Shown one piece after another: positions 1 through 11,259 of a stretch of DNA of 64,000 nucleotides. Under the pieces are notes generated by a model. That model did not search any database and had not been told where the DNA came from. It saw only the letters and a program-made list of their open reading frames with translations. The position numbers and the translations under genes are program-made. This DNA is from Telopea speciosissima (taxonomy: Eukaryota > Streptophyta > Magnoliopsida > Proteales > Proteaceae). Position 1 is the stretch's first letter, and each line of letters begins with the position of its first letter. The DNA lies in the NCBI RefSeq assembly GCF_018873765.1, contig NC_057923.1, positions 12,102,413 through 12,166,412 of the forward strand, written 5' to 3'.

Positions 1-112
1 GGTTTTTGGTTCTTCAAATTTCACTAATGGTCGTGGTTTTATATTACTATGTCCATATGTTGATTTACGTGTTCGTCTTTAATTGGTTAGTTAACCCCAG
101 ATTTTGTTGCAA

Positions 113-175
113 TTACCGTAAACCGCGGCTATAGACTAGTATATTGTCACGGTTATGTCCTAACCGCAGCTATAT
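113..175. repeat. CACTA-type subterminal repeats, left side
   Basis: Two short GC-bearing motifs (AACCGCGGCTATAGA and AACCGCAGCTATA) stand out from AT-rich DNA. They match the motif family repeated many times at 13800-14110 beside the CACTA terminus at 14187. Such motifs are typical of the subterminal regions of plant En/Spm elements. No left terminus is visible, so it may lie before the window. Confidence 0.5.
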
Positions 176-1592
176 ACATAAATCTTTATTAATATATACT
201 AAAAATAAATAAATAGATTAAAAAACATAAATAATATATATAGTTATATTTATAAGGTAAAGCTCTTTGTAACCAAGCTGGTTACAATAGATTTTGTAAC
301 CACTTTTTCATACCCTTGCATATAGGAGAGTACAATATTTTGAGATGGGGATTGTTTTGTAATTGAACTTTAAAGTTTGAGATCATTTCCAAAAATTAGA
401 TTCTATCTTAAAATGGAAAGAAGGTTAGTTACGTACAGTGATGAGCTTCTCTGATCTGATATGAGAGGGAGATCTGGCATGTTCCTCCGTCTCTCTCTCT
501 CCGCCCAAAATTCGTCCGTCAATCATCTATCTGTGATCGTACAAGGGCGACCGAAAAAAATTCAGATGAATCCCTAATAGTCGAAATTTCAAAGTCTTGC
601 TAATAGCAGAATAAATTCGATCCTAACACTTGAATGATCTTAACAGTGATTCTTAAAAGTTGATAGAGGGGAAATTTTTGTCAATGGTAGGTCTAAAACC
701 TTACCTATTCTCCTAATGCTTTCTTGTGATTGATAATTTGTTAGGGTTTTTGGAGAATACAAGTTAGATGATCGGATTTTTTGGGAGGAGAAGTTGGAGG
801 GTTTAGGTTTGGAGAATAAATAGAAGGTGAAGAAGAAGATGACGAAAAAGTATTTTTGGGGGAAGAGAGATACATGGCCTGCTCTATTTATCCATGGCCT
901 TTCCCTTCACTATCCGTCTTTGTTTTAACTCATTGCAACTTGCTCGAACTTCGTACGATTGAAAACAAAGTTCGAACAGAAGTTGCGAAAGCTAAACAGA
1001 TCTGTTTCACGAAGGAGAATGGCCTTGGTAGAATTCTTCATATTAACCCCACAAATACCACCGTCACATGTTTGTCAGCCTCTTTGGGAGAGATGACGGT
1101 CTACAATTTACAATTTTGGACCTAATAATTCATTGACACGTCTGTTTTAGGGTAAAAATATGATTACAAAATCTGTCTTGGTTACAAACAGACACCCATA
1201 TTTATAAGTGTATATGTATCTAGATTTTCTACCAAAAATATATATATCTAGATTTATATAAAATTCTCTCTCTCTCATAATATAAATAAGTATTATAAAA
1301 TATTTTTCTTTCCTCTCTCTCTCTCTATATATATATATATACAGAGTTATATTTATAAGTGTACATATATAAACTATATCTATATAAATATATAGATTTA
1401 TATAAAATTCCAACTAACACTAAAATAATTTTTATTAAATATTTGTAAAAACAAATACATAATATAAATACATATTATATATATAATTTTTTTGGTAATA
1501 TATATATATATACTAGTAAAATTGACAAGAATGTGTGTGTGACCGTAAGAAAGAGAAATAGAGAGAGAGAGAGAGAGAGAGAGAATGGAAGG
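176..1592. other. AT-rich stretch without a recognisable gene
   Basis: Holds TA-rich low-complexity sequence, short CT/GA runs (about 480-500, 1265-1330, 1558-1583) and small chance open frames. The 89-codon frame at 856-1125 has no family signature. Nothing further can be supported. Confidence 0.6.
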
Positions 1593-1766
1593 GGTGTAAG
1601 AGAGAGGAATGGGGGGAAATGAGAGATGGCCTCAACAAAAATACAATTTTTTTAACCATTATGAAAAAAATATGGAAGGGGTGAAAGAGAGAGGAATGGA
1701 GGGAAATGAGAGATGGCCTCAACAAAAATACAATTTTTTTAACCATTATGAAAAAAATTTCACCCA
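1593..1766. repeat. Two-copy tandem repeat, period 87 bp
   Basis: The unit containing GAGGAATGG.GGGAAATGAG followed by GATGGCCTCAACAAAAATAC occurs twice in a row, with the GAGGAAT marker at 1604 and 1691. Overlapping frames on both strands translate it as a repeated peptide, but nothing suggests that it is a gene. Confidence 0.85.
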
Positions 1767-3636
1767 CATACGAAAGATTTCTTCAATGTCAAATTCGATT
1801 TCAAGAACTCGACAAAGCTTAAATTCACTGATGTATTATACAATGTAAAGGAAAACAATTTCTTTTCAATACCCCATTCCATTAGCCAGATTGAAGTGGT
1901 CCATGGTTTAGTTAGTGGTTCCCTTTATCTTCAATTAACACTAAATATAGGCTATTATGCTGTTATTGGTGAAGTTTGTTCCAATGGAATTCACGGGTTC
2001 AAATGCTTTTATTGGGAGGAGTGAAAGATTAACCCAAAAGATTGAGAGGGCAGGACATGGTAGCCAAATTTGATCTACAAGAAAGAGCTGGAAACGGGAA
2101 GCAGCAACTCTACATAAAAGGGGACTGGTTTCAGATTTCAGTCACAAACAACTTTAAAGAGACTGTATCAAGTTAGAGCACAATGCTACTACAGAGGGAA
2201 TTGGGAAAATGTAGGTACTGGAGTTTTGATTGTTTTGATTCTGGCTTGTGACACGTTAATTGGATCATTTGGTGTCAAAAGTAAAGAACATAACTATGTA
2301 AGGTTACTTTTGTTTGGTTTGAGAAAAAAGTGAGCAGATCATTCCATTTGCACTCATATTTTCTCCATTACTACATCAATCAAAATGTTGAAAAAAAGAA
2401 TTTCTCAGTTTTGCCAAGATAAAGGAAAAAAGACAAATCTTCTCTATGAGAATATGAATACAAGTACAACCCGTTAATCATAAAAAAGAACTAAAATTTT
2501 TTACAACTTATAGAAATGAGAACAACTTTGTGACTATTTATTACTCTTCTTTACAAAGAATATATCATTGAAGACATAACAACCCATGAAGCCAGAGTGT
2601 TCAATTCTATTACTGAAAATAAGAGGGGCCAACGGATCTTTAGAGTTCAAAAGAATTGCAGCACTTTCAGCAAAAGATGTTCTCAGTACCATAGCTAATG
2701 GCTTGGAGACTTACAACCAGACATATCTATCATCCAACTCTGAGGGGCCCTCAGATTTCCCCAAAAAATAGAGAACGAGAAAGAGAAAGTAAAAGAGAGT
2801 TAGCTATAAAAAGAGGTGGTCTGTCGATGGAGAGAGATTTTCTAATTGATAGGTAAGTACTGAATTTAGATTTATTTCCTATCTCTCTCTCTCTCTCTTT
2901 CCTTTATGAGAAATTGAACGGAGCTATTGAAGTGTTAGTATATCAATTATTTCCTTTTGTAAGTTCAATTGAGACAAAATCTATAATTGATAGGTAAGTA
3001 TTAACTTGAGATTTATTTCATATCTTCTTCAACCATCTTACCTTTTTTTTCTTTTTTTTTTGTGTAACTAATGGCCAAAGGTATCCTATCACTTTGTGAG
3101 GTGACAAACAAGAGTTTAAGAAAGAGAAGGCACATGGGGGAGAGTAAAACAACGTGAGAATTAGGGGAGTGGAGAGAGAGAGATAGGCATTGAAAGAAAC
3201 CAAGATTTTTGGAAACTCTGAAAAACATAAAAACAAAAGAGTGGAAAGATCGATGGCCTCTTTCATTTTCATTTTCATCATTCAATTGGAAAGCAGATCC
3301 AGTGGGGAAATTTTGGAAGAAAAAGATTGAGGAAGATGGATGGCATGCACCCATCATTGTTAACTTAATTAGTGGGATTATCAACAACGTCCATCAATCA
3401 AATCCCCTAGGATTTTCAGTGGATCCTCGCGGTATTATGTCTATATTCTCGAAATGAAAATTTTCAAAAGCGATGGAGTCCCATGGGTCGGTGGCTCATC
3501 ACATCTGCTACCCTTATCCTAGAATTTGTACCTATATGTATATATGACCGTTTTCTTTAATAAACTTCAAAACTCCTTTTACATATGTACCATTTCTCTC
3601 TGTTCTCGCAGTATTTAGTCTCTCTCATCCACACAT

Positions 3637-3682
<46 letters not shown>

Positions 3683-4375
3683 GTGACTGAGTGAGTGTGT
3701 GTGTGTGCCATTGCCCTTTGGGAGCGCAATAGCGCACGAAAATGACCGAACTCTGACCGACTTCCTCTGCATTTGCACTGCCTTATGTTTATGTAATGGA
3801 AGTTGATACTTGCTCTTTTCATTATGCTGGATCAAAATACCAACTCTTTGAACATATAACATAGCTCTGTTATTAATTTTTTAAGCTTAATTGTGTATGG
3901 AGAATTATCCACTTTGTCCAAGATACAAATAGTAACCAATAGAATCAACCAGAGAAGGAAATGCCTCTAGCAATACATTTCCACATTTCAGTCAGATGAT
4001 AATGCTGCTGAGTTTTGCTGATAACAATACAAACAGTATTTCTATCATAGAATAATGGATAATTCCTCATTTTAGTTATCACCTGTTCATAATCTCTCTT
4101 TTATATAAAACATGGTGTCTATCTAAAGTGAACCAACATTAACATGGTGTTGGTTGGCATCCCTTCAGTCAATGTGTGATTAGATACAAGCCCATTGGAA
4201 AAGAAGAAATCGAGCATAGTTTTTGATTGATACATGAAATGACAGAGATACATCAACTGCTCATATTGTTCATTTAAAACAACCTTCTTGCATCTTAGTT
4301 TATAGACAATCTGTTGCCCCTACATTCCAATCATATTGCTCGTCCAGTTTCAGGTATCATTTTTCTCTTTTACCT
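1767..4375. other. Non-coding stretch, no recognised gene
   Basis: Only short frames are present (2586-2771; 3013-3387 minus; 3209-3457), with no domain that I recognise. There is a GA microsatellite at about 3641-3680 next to a GT run. Short pieces may be diverged exons, but no splice structure can be defended. Confidence 0.5.
3641..3680. repeat. (GA)n microsatellite
   Basis: About twenty GA dinucleotides in a row, followed by a GT-rich run to about 3708. It creates low-complexity Ser/Leu frames on the minus strand that are not genes. Confidence 0.95.
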
Positions 4376-4535
4376 GCATAAGAATGTCCCATGACAAGGT
4401 TAGCTGCTATTTTTTTGTTGGAACTGGCATATATACGTCCACAAGTGATCCCTATCTCTAGACCATGCATGTAGCCTCTATCAATTCATGAAGAGTTCAG
4501 TTATATTTCAACTCTTCAGTGACCCTAATTTCTGA
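4376..4535. repeat. Segment duplicated at 6132-6290
   Basis: About 160 bp, beginning ACCTGCATAAGAATGTCCCA and ending near TTCAACTCTTCAGTGACCCT, recurs at 6132-6290 with a few differences. At the second site it is fused directly to a copy of 5391-5480. This shows a local copy-and-join event around the ARGONAUTE fragment. Confidence 0.85.
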
Positions 4536-5798
4536 AAACCATAGCTGACACTGATCCATTAGGACTCAGTTTCTCTCCCTCAACCCATGGGGAAGAGAAG
4601 TATCTCTTCATCAACCCGATCTGACTCTCTCTCTCTTATTGGATTGGAGAAGGGTATTTCAGACCATGAACAATAGGGTAGCAGTTAATGAACCCAGAGT
4701 CCAATCACAAGGGAAATCTTCGTCCAATCCAGCATAGTTCCGCATTTTTCAGTTTTTCTCTTTCTGAGTTTGACCAAGAACTCTTCTTGATCCCCAGCTT
4801 CTTGCTCAAATAATTGTTCCAATGGTTCTTCAGTTGGTTGTCTGTTCGACCCGTTCACCGACCCACAATTAGTGACCGCCTTACAAAGATACCATCATCA
4901 GAACTGGGACTGGTAGCCTATTCTTATCACAATTCACAACCAGACAAGAAAATGGACAAGACTTCAGTAAGGACACCAAGAAATCTTTTTCTCTTATCAA
5001 CAGTTAGATTATTTAATTGGGATCCACTCACCAATATGCAGGGTTAGGCCCATCTGGGTAGGCCTTATCCTGTGATAAAATCCACACCTTCTCCAAGCCG
5101 CTGTGGTGTTCTTATGTTAGGAGAAAAGAAAGATCTCCCAACAGGACAATACCTTTAAATTACAGAAATTGTTGGACAAATAAGAATGGCTGCTACCATA
5201 GATTGGTAAAACCAGACACACAATTCAATGAAATCATACCTTTTAGAGGAGAGTTCTCTCATTACAATGTCAAGAATCTGAAGAGCTTCCTGTGGAGCAT
5301 CTGCTCGCTTACCACCAAGAAACTGGCCCAAGTGGTGCAAGTCTGCTCGAGCAACAAACTTGATCACCACCTTATATTCTCTTTCCCTTCTGAAAAATTG
5401 TTTAAGGACAGAAGAAGTAATTACATTATGATGCTAAGAAAGGAAAGCAAAAAAACAAACCACCAAAAGCCATTGAAACATTATCCAGAAGAGATATTTG
5501 ATAGGGGAGGGTCGCTTGTTATAATATTTTCTTCTTGCTGAAGTTTGGTACCGATTCATGTGATTAGAATAACAGAATAAACATTAACAAATAACAAATA
5601 ATTTTCCATGGGTGGGGTGTGATTAGTAGTGATTTAAATAATTAAGCTTTGGTTAATTTTATCATTTATATTGTCAACCTAAAAGCTTGGATCCTCTTAA
5701 GCAATGGGTACATGGGTGGTGATAATTTTCTTTATAAATGGCTTTTCAATATTCAAAGTTGTAATATTATTCTTCCTTCTTTTCATGAGAAAGCAACA

Positions 5799-5984
5799 AT
5801 CCAGATCTTCTACGGCACGGGCTGCCCCAACGGCCACACTACACAAACACAAGGCGGTGTGTAATGATCACCTTACCCCTGTCTGAGCAACTTGCTAGAG
5901 TGGGGGTAAGGCGGTCATTGCGTACCACCTTCTATCTGCGCAGCACGGCTGTTGGGACAGCCCGCCCCGTAGAAGATCTGGATA
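5799..5984. mobile_element. MITE, family with AGATCTTCTACGG termini
   Basis: A 186-bp element with terminal inverted repeats ATCCAGATCTTCTACGG and CCGTAGAAGATCTGGAT. Its GC-rich centre contains GGGGTAAGGCGGTCATTGCG. Related copies lie at 18451-18637, 40704-41630 and 52673-53427. It sits inside the ARGONAUTE fragment's intron. Confidence 0.85.
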
Positions 5985-6109
5985 TTCTATTAATGAGGAG
6001 TGAATTTGAAACCTATCATACTCTCTAAACCCTAAAACATTTATAAATAATTTTAAGGGATTATCTTGGAGAAATTAAAGAAATGTTACAACTTCCAACC
6101 CACTGTAGC

Positions 6110-6376
6110 CAGGTTAGCTGCTATTTTTTTACCTGCATAAGAATGTCCCATGACAAGGTTAGCTGCTATTTTTTTGTTGGAACTTGCATATATAAGTCCA
6201 CAAGTGATCCCTATCTCTAGACCATGCATGCCTCTATCAATTCATGAAGAATTCAGTTATATTTCAACTCTTCAGTTACCCTAAAAATTGTGTAAGGATA
6301 GAAGAAGTAATTACATTATGATGCTAAGAAAGGAAAGCAAAAAAACAAACCACCAGAAGCCATTGAAACATTTCTT
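6110..6376. repeat. Chimeric local duplication
   Basis: Positions 6132-6290 copy 4376-4535, and 6297-6376 copy 5391-5480 (GAAGAAGTAATTACATTATG and onward). The two are joined although their sources lie about 0.9 kb apart. A shorter direct repeat (GGTTAGCTGCTATTTTTTT) also occurs twice at 6113 and 6158. Confidence 0.8.
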
Positions 6377-6921
6377 TCGTGTCTAATGAAATCCATCTTG
6401 GTTCCAAGACGTCAAAGGATAGAGAGTCCCCAGCAAAGATACGAATAAAGTGAAGGGGATAGGAACAGCTGAGTCAATAAACTTACTTGGGACCACTGAT
6501 TCCATCATCTTGTTCCACAAGTTTAATGTTGAACTCCTTCAAAGTAAACGGAAGTTCCCCAGCAGTGTATAAGCTCTTTCTTCCATCATAAGCGAGCAAT
6601 CTCATTCCCAGATCAGAACCTTTGTACAGTTTCACAAGCTCTGCTATAATAGCTCTATTCATAGTTCTGGATATCAATGAGATCACAAATTGATATCAAT
6701 GAGATCAATAACAGTCATCATAGTTCAAATAATCGATCAAGATTTAGAATATTCAAAGAACTAATATGAGATCTGGGGAAGGGATCATGCTATAATAAGA
6801 TGTGGATCAAGAAACAGGGATTGTAGGGATATTAATGAGGATCATAATATGTTTTCCACATGCAAATCAAAAACGGAAAAATTGCAGAGATGACAATGGC
6901 ATAAAATTTATCTAGAAGTAC

Positions 6922-8870
6922 CTTCCTATATTGCATATAAGCAACTCGCCCCATCAACTCCTGTCCACTTTTATTGACATAAACCTGATGATCAAGAGAT
7001 AATGTCAGTATAACATAAACTCTGAACCAAAAAGAAGACACATTAAGGCACTTAGGCATTAAGGAAAAAAGGAACCTTTCCTACACTTTAATTTCAATCA
7101 TGCTGCCATTCCTCTTACCCACCACCCAGAACCCAAATGCAGGTGTCCAGGGTCCTAGCTAGGCAAAATGCCCAGGGATTATCCAGTTGATGCTCAGACT
7201 ATGTTACATAATAGATGAAAATTCGTAATCACAATTGCATGTGTTTTATCCAAAATAATATGGCAGAAAAACATTTATACAAGAAACATGTCTTTTTGTA
7301 ATATATATTAACTGTTTTTAAGCTATCTAGTTTAAAACAGAAAAAGACAACTTATCAAGCCATATTCCAAATATTTGGGGCCAAGGCGGCCGGACAACAC
7401 AGGGTTTCAGTTGCAAATATCATGGCATGGAACCTGGAGGGATATAAGGTTACTGGGTTGTGAAGCTGGAGGTTCTAATAAAACAAGGTCAGAGCTCTTG
7501 GTTGCAGTGTTCAAGAATGCTAAAGGTCTGAGAAATTAATGAAATTGAGGTCTATAAGATTAATTGAAACAAACAGTTGGCAACTTATCAAAGGTGATTC
7601 AAAAAGGCTTGATGATTGCCGGATCACCTCCAAACAAGTAGACAAGTTTCAGACTTTCAGTCATAAAGAGCCCTTATATGTAACCAAACAACCCTCCTTC
7701 CTCTTATTCTATTTATAATAAAAGGGGATTTACATGTAAGCCAGTTAACGGATTTACATGTAAGCCAGTTAACACCCATTGCCATGGTTTTAAGTATAAA
7801 GATGGATAAGTGGAATACAATGTAGCAATCCAATACCGATAACAATATTATTTCATAAACTTTCATCCTGGATCAGGATGGATTGGCTAATCCTGATCAG
7901 GAATGCCATGGCTGATCCGAGTCACATTCCCGAGTTTTAAAATTTTTCCCATTGGCCCTCGTACTATGCATTTGAAAAATATTTAGGAGTGTTGAACTCC
8001 GACAAACAAAAATACAAATACCAAGATTTTACACAAAGTTTGAAGATGGCTGTACTCACGAAACAAATCAATTGCAGCCTACATGATTTTTCGGAAACAA
8101 TCAAAACAGCATTTCTCTTTGTTCTCACACGAAAATCAATGGGTTGAAAAAATATTGTTGGTTTTTGGTGCCTAACATAGATGGTGTTAACAATATTACT
8201 GGCCTATTAGCTCTCTACTAAAGAACTTATAGAAGAGATCATGCGTACCTGCAGATACCAAAACAGAATGGCAATCAAAAGGACTCATAAAATAAAAAAT
8301 AAAAAAAAAGACTGCCCAATCAGATAGTTATCAAGCCTGAAGACCACAATGGATAGCTATAAACCTATAACCCACAATGCCCCTAACTTTAATGAGGGTT
8401 CACAACAGGACCTGAAGCAGAATGGTGTTAAGAATCAGATATATCATTCCATCTTATATGAGAGAGTAGAGAACATCATTAAACATCATCAGATCAAAAT
8501 ATTTAATGACTAAAATAAATCCTATTCATTTTCCATAAGTCCTAAATTATAATACAAAGATTCTTCACTTCCTTCACAGGTATGATAGTTTAGAGGTGTG
8601 GTATCATGTTGATATATAAAGTGTTAGAACTACATACGTAAAAGAAAATATAGCATTTCTAGTTACCCTTTTCCCATCCTGGCCTATATACCACTGACCA
8701 ATGGACTGGCCTTCCGCATGAACTGGTCTTTTGCCAGCATTTTTTGGCATGCAGGCACTGCTATTGGGGTTAACCCAATCCTCAGAAGGCTGTGACTTGT
8801 GAGACCTCTTTAGCATTAGAACTTTTGACCTTCTTTTGACCTCTTTTTGAGCTTCCTACAAGAGCCTTGT
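6922..8870 (-). other. Unrecognised two-exon gene fragment (candidate)
   Basis: On the minus strand, an open stretch from about 8870 down to 8667 ends at an AAAAGG|GTAACT donor. It encodes a basic segment with SQPSEDWVNPNSSACMPKN and QSIGQWYIGQDGKR. A second stretch (6984-6922) starts after a CATCAG acceptor, encodes VYVNKSGQELMGRVAYMQYR plus K, and ends at a GTACTT donor. Both junctions are phase 0, so GKR|VYVNKSG joins in frame across a 1.7-kb intron. I do not recognise the family. The phase does not fit the ARGONAUTE exon at 6666, so the two are probably unrelated pieces. The upstream end of the first exon is not resolved. Confidence 0.4.
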
Positions 8871-10070
8871 TTCCTGCTCTATCAGGCTGTGGACAGACTC
8901 TCTGACCAAATTGACTCCTGAGGTGATAACAGTATACAATGTCAGAAAAAAAAAATTGAAAATGTTGTCAAACATCACAGGACAACATTAGAAGTAAAAT
9001 ATCCTATAACTTGGTGGTGTATTTTATTTTAGTGTAATGCTTTGTTATATATTCTATTTGTGCCAAGGAAATTGGTTTTTGATGGAAGGTTTGCCTCCAA
9101 ATGGATCTATACACAACCCATACATGTATGTTAATTGTCTTTTAAGTTCCATGTATCATGGCCAAAATGTATATTTGTTACTTGCAATATTAGTAATGAG
9201 AGGAATTAAATTACCCTTTTGTGAGCCTGTGGCCTCTTATATTACCTAAATCCACATGTGAAAATTGATTATCAAAAACTTCATTTTTGTGCCATCACAA
9301 ATACCTTAATGCAACAATTAAATGTTCTATATGGATTCTGTGCCATCAGAAAAAACCTGATCAGAACAAACTCATCAGGCACAATATGGACTTAATTCCA
9401 TGTTGCTCCCTCTGTAATTAACATAACCTAGAGAGTCCTTGGTTTGGTAATATTCCTTCACCCACCAAGTCTTGCTCCCCCTAAAACTCTCATATGTTCA
9501 GGATCATACCCCTTCGATGAGTGCCTGACCCAAAACCTTCTTAACCCAATTACTCTGCTTAAATCAACTCTAATAGCCTTTAAATGTATAATTCACCACC
9601 CAGTTCAAAGTGCTGGTTTGGATAGATCCAAACCCATCTGGAGTGGGTCAATGCTAATGTTCATTGGTATGATCAAGCAAAAGTCAGGCATAGCCGCGTT
9701 TGGAAGATGGCACAAAACCACCCATTCAGTATACTGGTGAAATCTTTATCGACATAACCGAGTTATGGTCTGCAAAGTAAGGTCCCAAACAAGCCTAGGA
9801 TGAAGAATTTTGCAGTCATGAAATGGCAAAAGTAGAGATCAGACGCCCTTAGTCCTTCAGAAATGGAAACAAAACAAGTTTATGGAAATCAACAACCACC
9901 TTGGGGGAAACTGTGTGGCAGACTATGAGCCTAATTAGCTTTTAATTTGCATATTTATTTTCATTCTTTTTCATCCAATTCTCATGGATCATGAAATTTT
10001 ACTCCACTGGGGTCTCTAGACATTACTTGCAGAAACTATACTCTTCCGAGCTATTAGTTTCCTTGAATTC
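8871..10070. other. No gene recognised
   Basis: Contains chance frames of 70-98 codons (9037-9249, 9444-9740) without family signature and no clear repeat structure. Confidence 0.5.
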
Positions 10071-10802
10071 AGTGAATGAAAGCCAGGTCCTGCAATGGCA
10101 GTATGGAAGTCTTGCTGCTCACCTGTCTACATAATCTAAACAGACTTCAAAAGGTCCGAATAAGGGTTTGGAAAAGTTCAAAAAAAAAAAAAAAAAAAAA
10201 AAATCAAACAAAAATATAACTGCTCAAGATACAGGGGAAGGGACCATTAAATGGTGGTGCCGGACAATTTGAAGAACATAACTGCGTCATGTCGAAAGAG
10301 GGAAGGAGGGAGAGATACTTACAGAGAGGAGGGGCCGCTGTAATCCACTGGGAGAATCGGAGAGATATTTCGTTGCAATCCACTGAGAAGGGAGAAGACA
10401 CGCTGCAATCCAATACCCTTAGATGGAGAGTGGAGACTCGTCAGTGAATGAAATCCAGGTCCTGCAATGGCAGTATGGAAGTCTTGCTGCTCACCTGTCT
10501 ACATAATCTAAACAGACTTCAAAAGGTCCGAATAAGGGTTTGGAAAAGTTTAAAAAAAAAAAAAAAATCAAACAAAAATATAACTGCTCAAGATACAGGG
10601 GAAGGGACCATTAAATGGTGGTGCCGGACAATTTGAAGAACATAACTGCGTCATGTCGACAGAGGGAAGGAGGGAGAGATATTTACAGAGAGGAGGGGCC
10701 GCTGTAATCCACTGAAGAGTCGGAGAGATATTTCGTTGCAATCCACTGAGAAAGGAGAAGACACGCTGCAATCCAATACCCTTAGATGGAGAGTGGAGAC
10801 TC
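10071..10802. repeat. Tandem duplication, about 365-bp unit
   Basis: Unit 1 (10071-10440) and unit 2 (10441-10802) both begin CAGTGAATGAAA.CCAGGTCC and end GGAGAGTGGAGACTCG. They differ by a few bases, the length of an internal A run (about 26 versus 16) and small indels. High identity implies a recent duplication. No coding function is apparent. Confidence 0.95.
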
Positions 10803-11259
10803 GCCAGACTCGCCGCTGCAAGCCTGCATCCGTTGCCGGAAGGTATAAAATCCCCAGGTTTCTTCGGTTACAAACATTTACAAAAGGGATTTAGGGTTCG
10901 AGCTTGGTTTGGGAGAAGAGGAGGAATCGAGATTGGCATTGGTCGATGGAGAGAACGTAATCGAAAGACCGAGGAAGAGAGGGGGTGAGAGGGTCGACGA
11001 TGTGAAGTGGGGAAAATACTATTTGATATAAAATAAAAATGAAAATAAATAAAAAGGTACCGATAAATTATGAAAATACCTAATAAAAGACAAATACATT
11101 TGTAAAAAAAAAATGTAGTTAAATCAAGAATGAAGGATTGACCCAAAAAAAAAAAAAAAAAATCAAGAACGAAGGATAAAATAGTCAAGTAAAAAAGTAG
11201 CCATGAAGCATGAGTTGGTGCACTTATATAATAGTATATAGTATGATATATATTTTAAA
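10803..11259. other. Spacer with A-rich runs
   Basis: Follows the tandem duplication. It holds GTATAAAAT at about 10841 and a moderately GC-rich stretch to about 11010 that could be an old promoter or leader, then AT-rich DNA with two A runs (11108, 11143). No gene can be supported. Confidence 0.4.

Larger units (their letters stand above)
5032..6666 (-). pseudogene. ARGONAUTE (AGO1/AGO10-like) fragment, three exons, broken
   Basis: Three minus-strand exons encode the N-terminal domain and linker 1 of a plant Argonaute, the small-RNA-guided silencing effector. Exon A (6666-6487) reads NRAIIAELVKLYKGSDLGMR...YDGRKSLYTAGELPF and ends at a CCCAA|GTAAG donor. Exon B (5389-5240) reads [20 protein letters not shown]...[17 protein letters not shown]. 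Exon C (5152-5032) reads YCPVGRSFFSPNIRTPQRLG, then CGFYHRIRPTQMGL. All three junctions keep the expected phase, for example CCCAA+A giving PKRERE. Exon C lacks 13 nt after LGEG, where the family has LESW, which shifts the frame. The start of the protein and the PAZ, MID and PIWI regions are absent nearby. The intron between exons A and B holds a MITE (5799-5984) and a duplicated segment. It is a relic or a transposon-captured fragment, since CACTA-type repeats flank the wider region. AGO1 and AGO10 clades cannot be told apart from this piece. Confidence 0.85.

Noticed and set aside
856-1125. 89-codon open frame as a small gene
   Set aside because: No family signature, no supporting promoter or splice context, and AT-rich surroundings; ordinary chance length.
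3013-3862. Minus-strand frames of 82-124 codons
   Set aside because: Largely low-complexity translations of GA/CT runs and T-rich tracts.
10204-10771. Repeated minus-strand peptide as a gene
   Set aside because: The repetition comes from the 365-bp tandem duplication and the peptides match no family.
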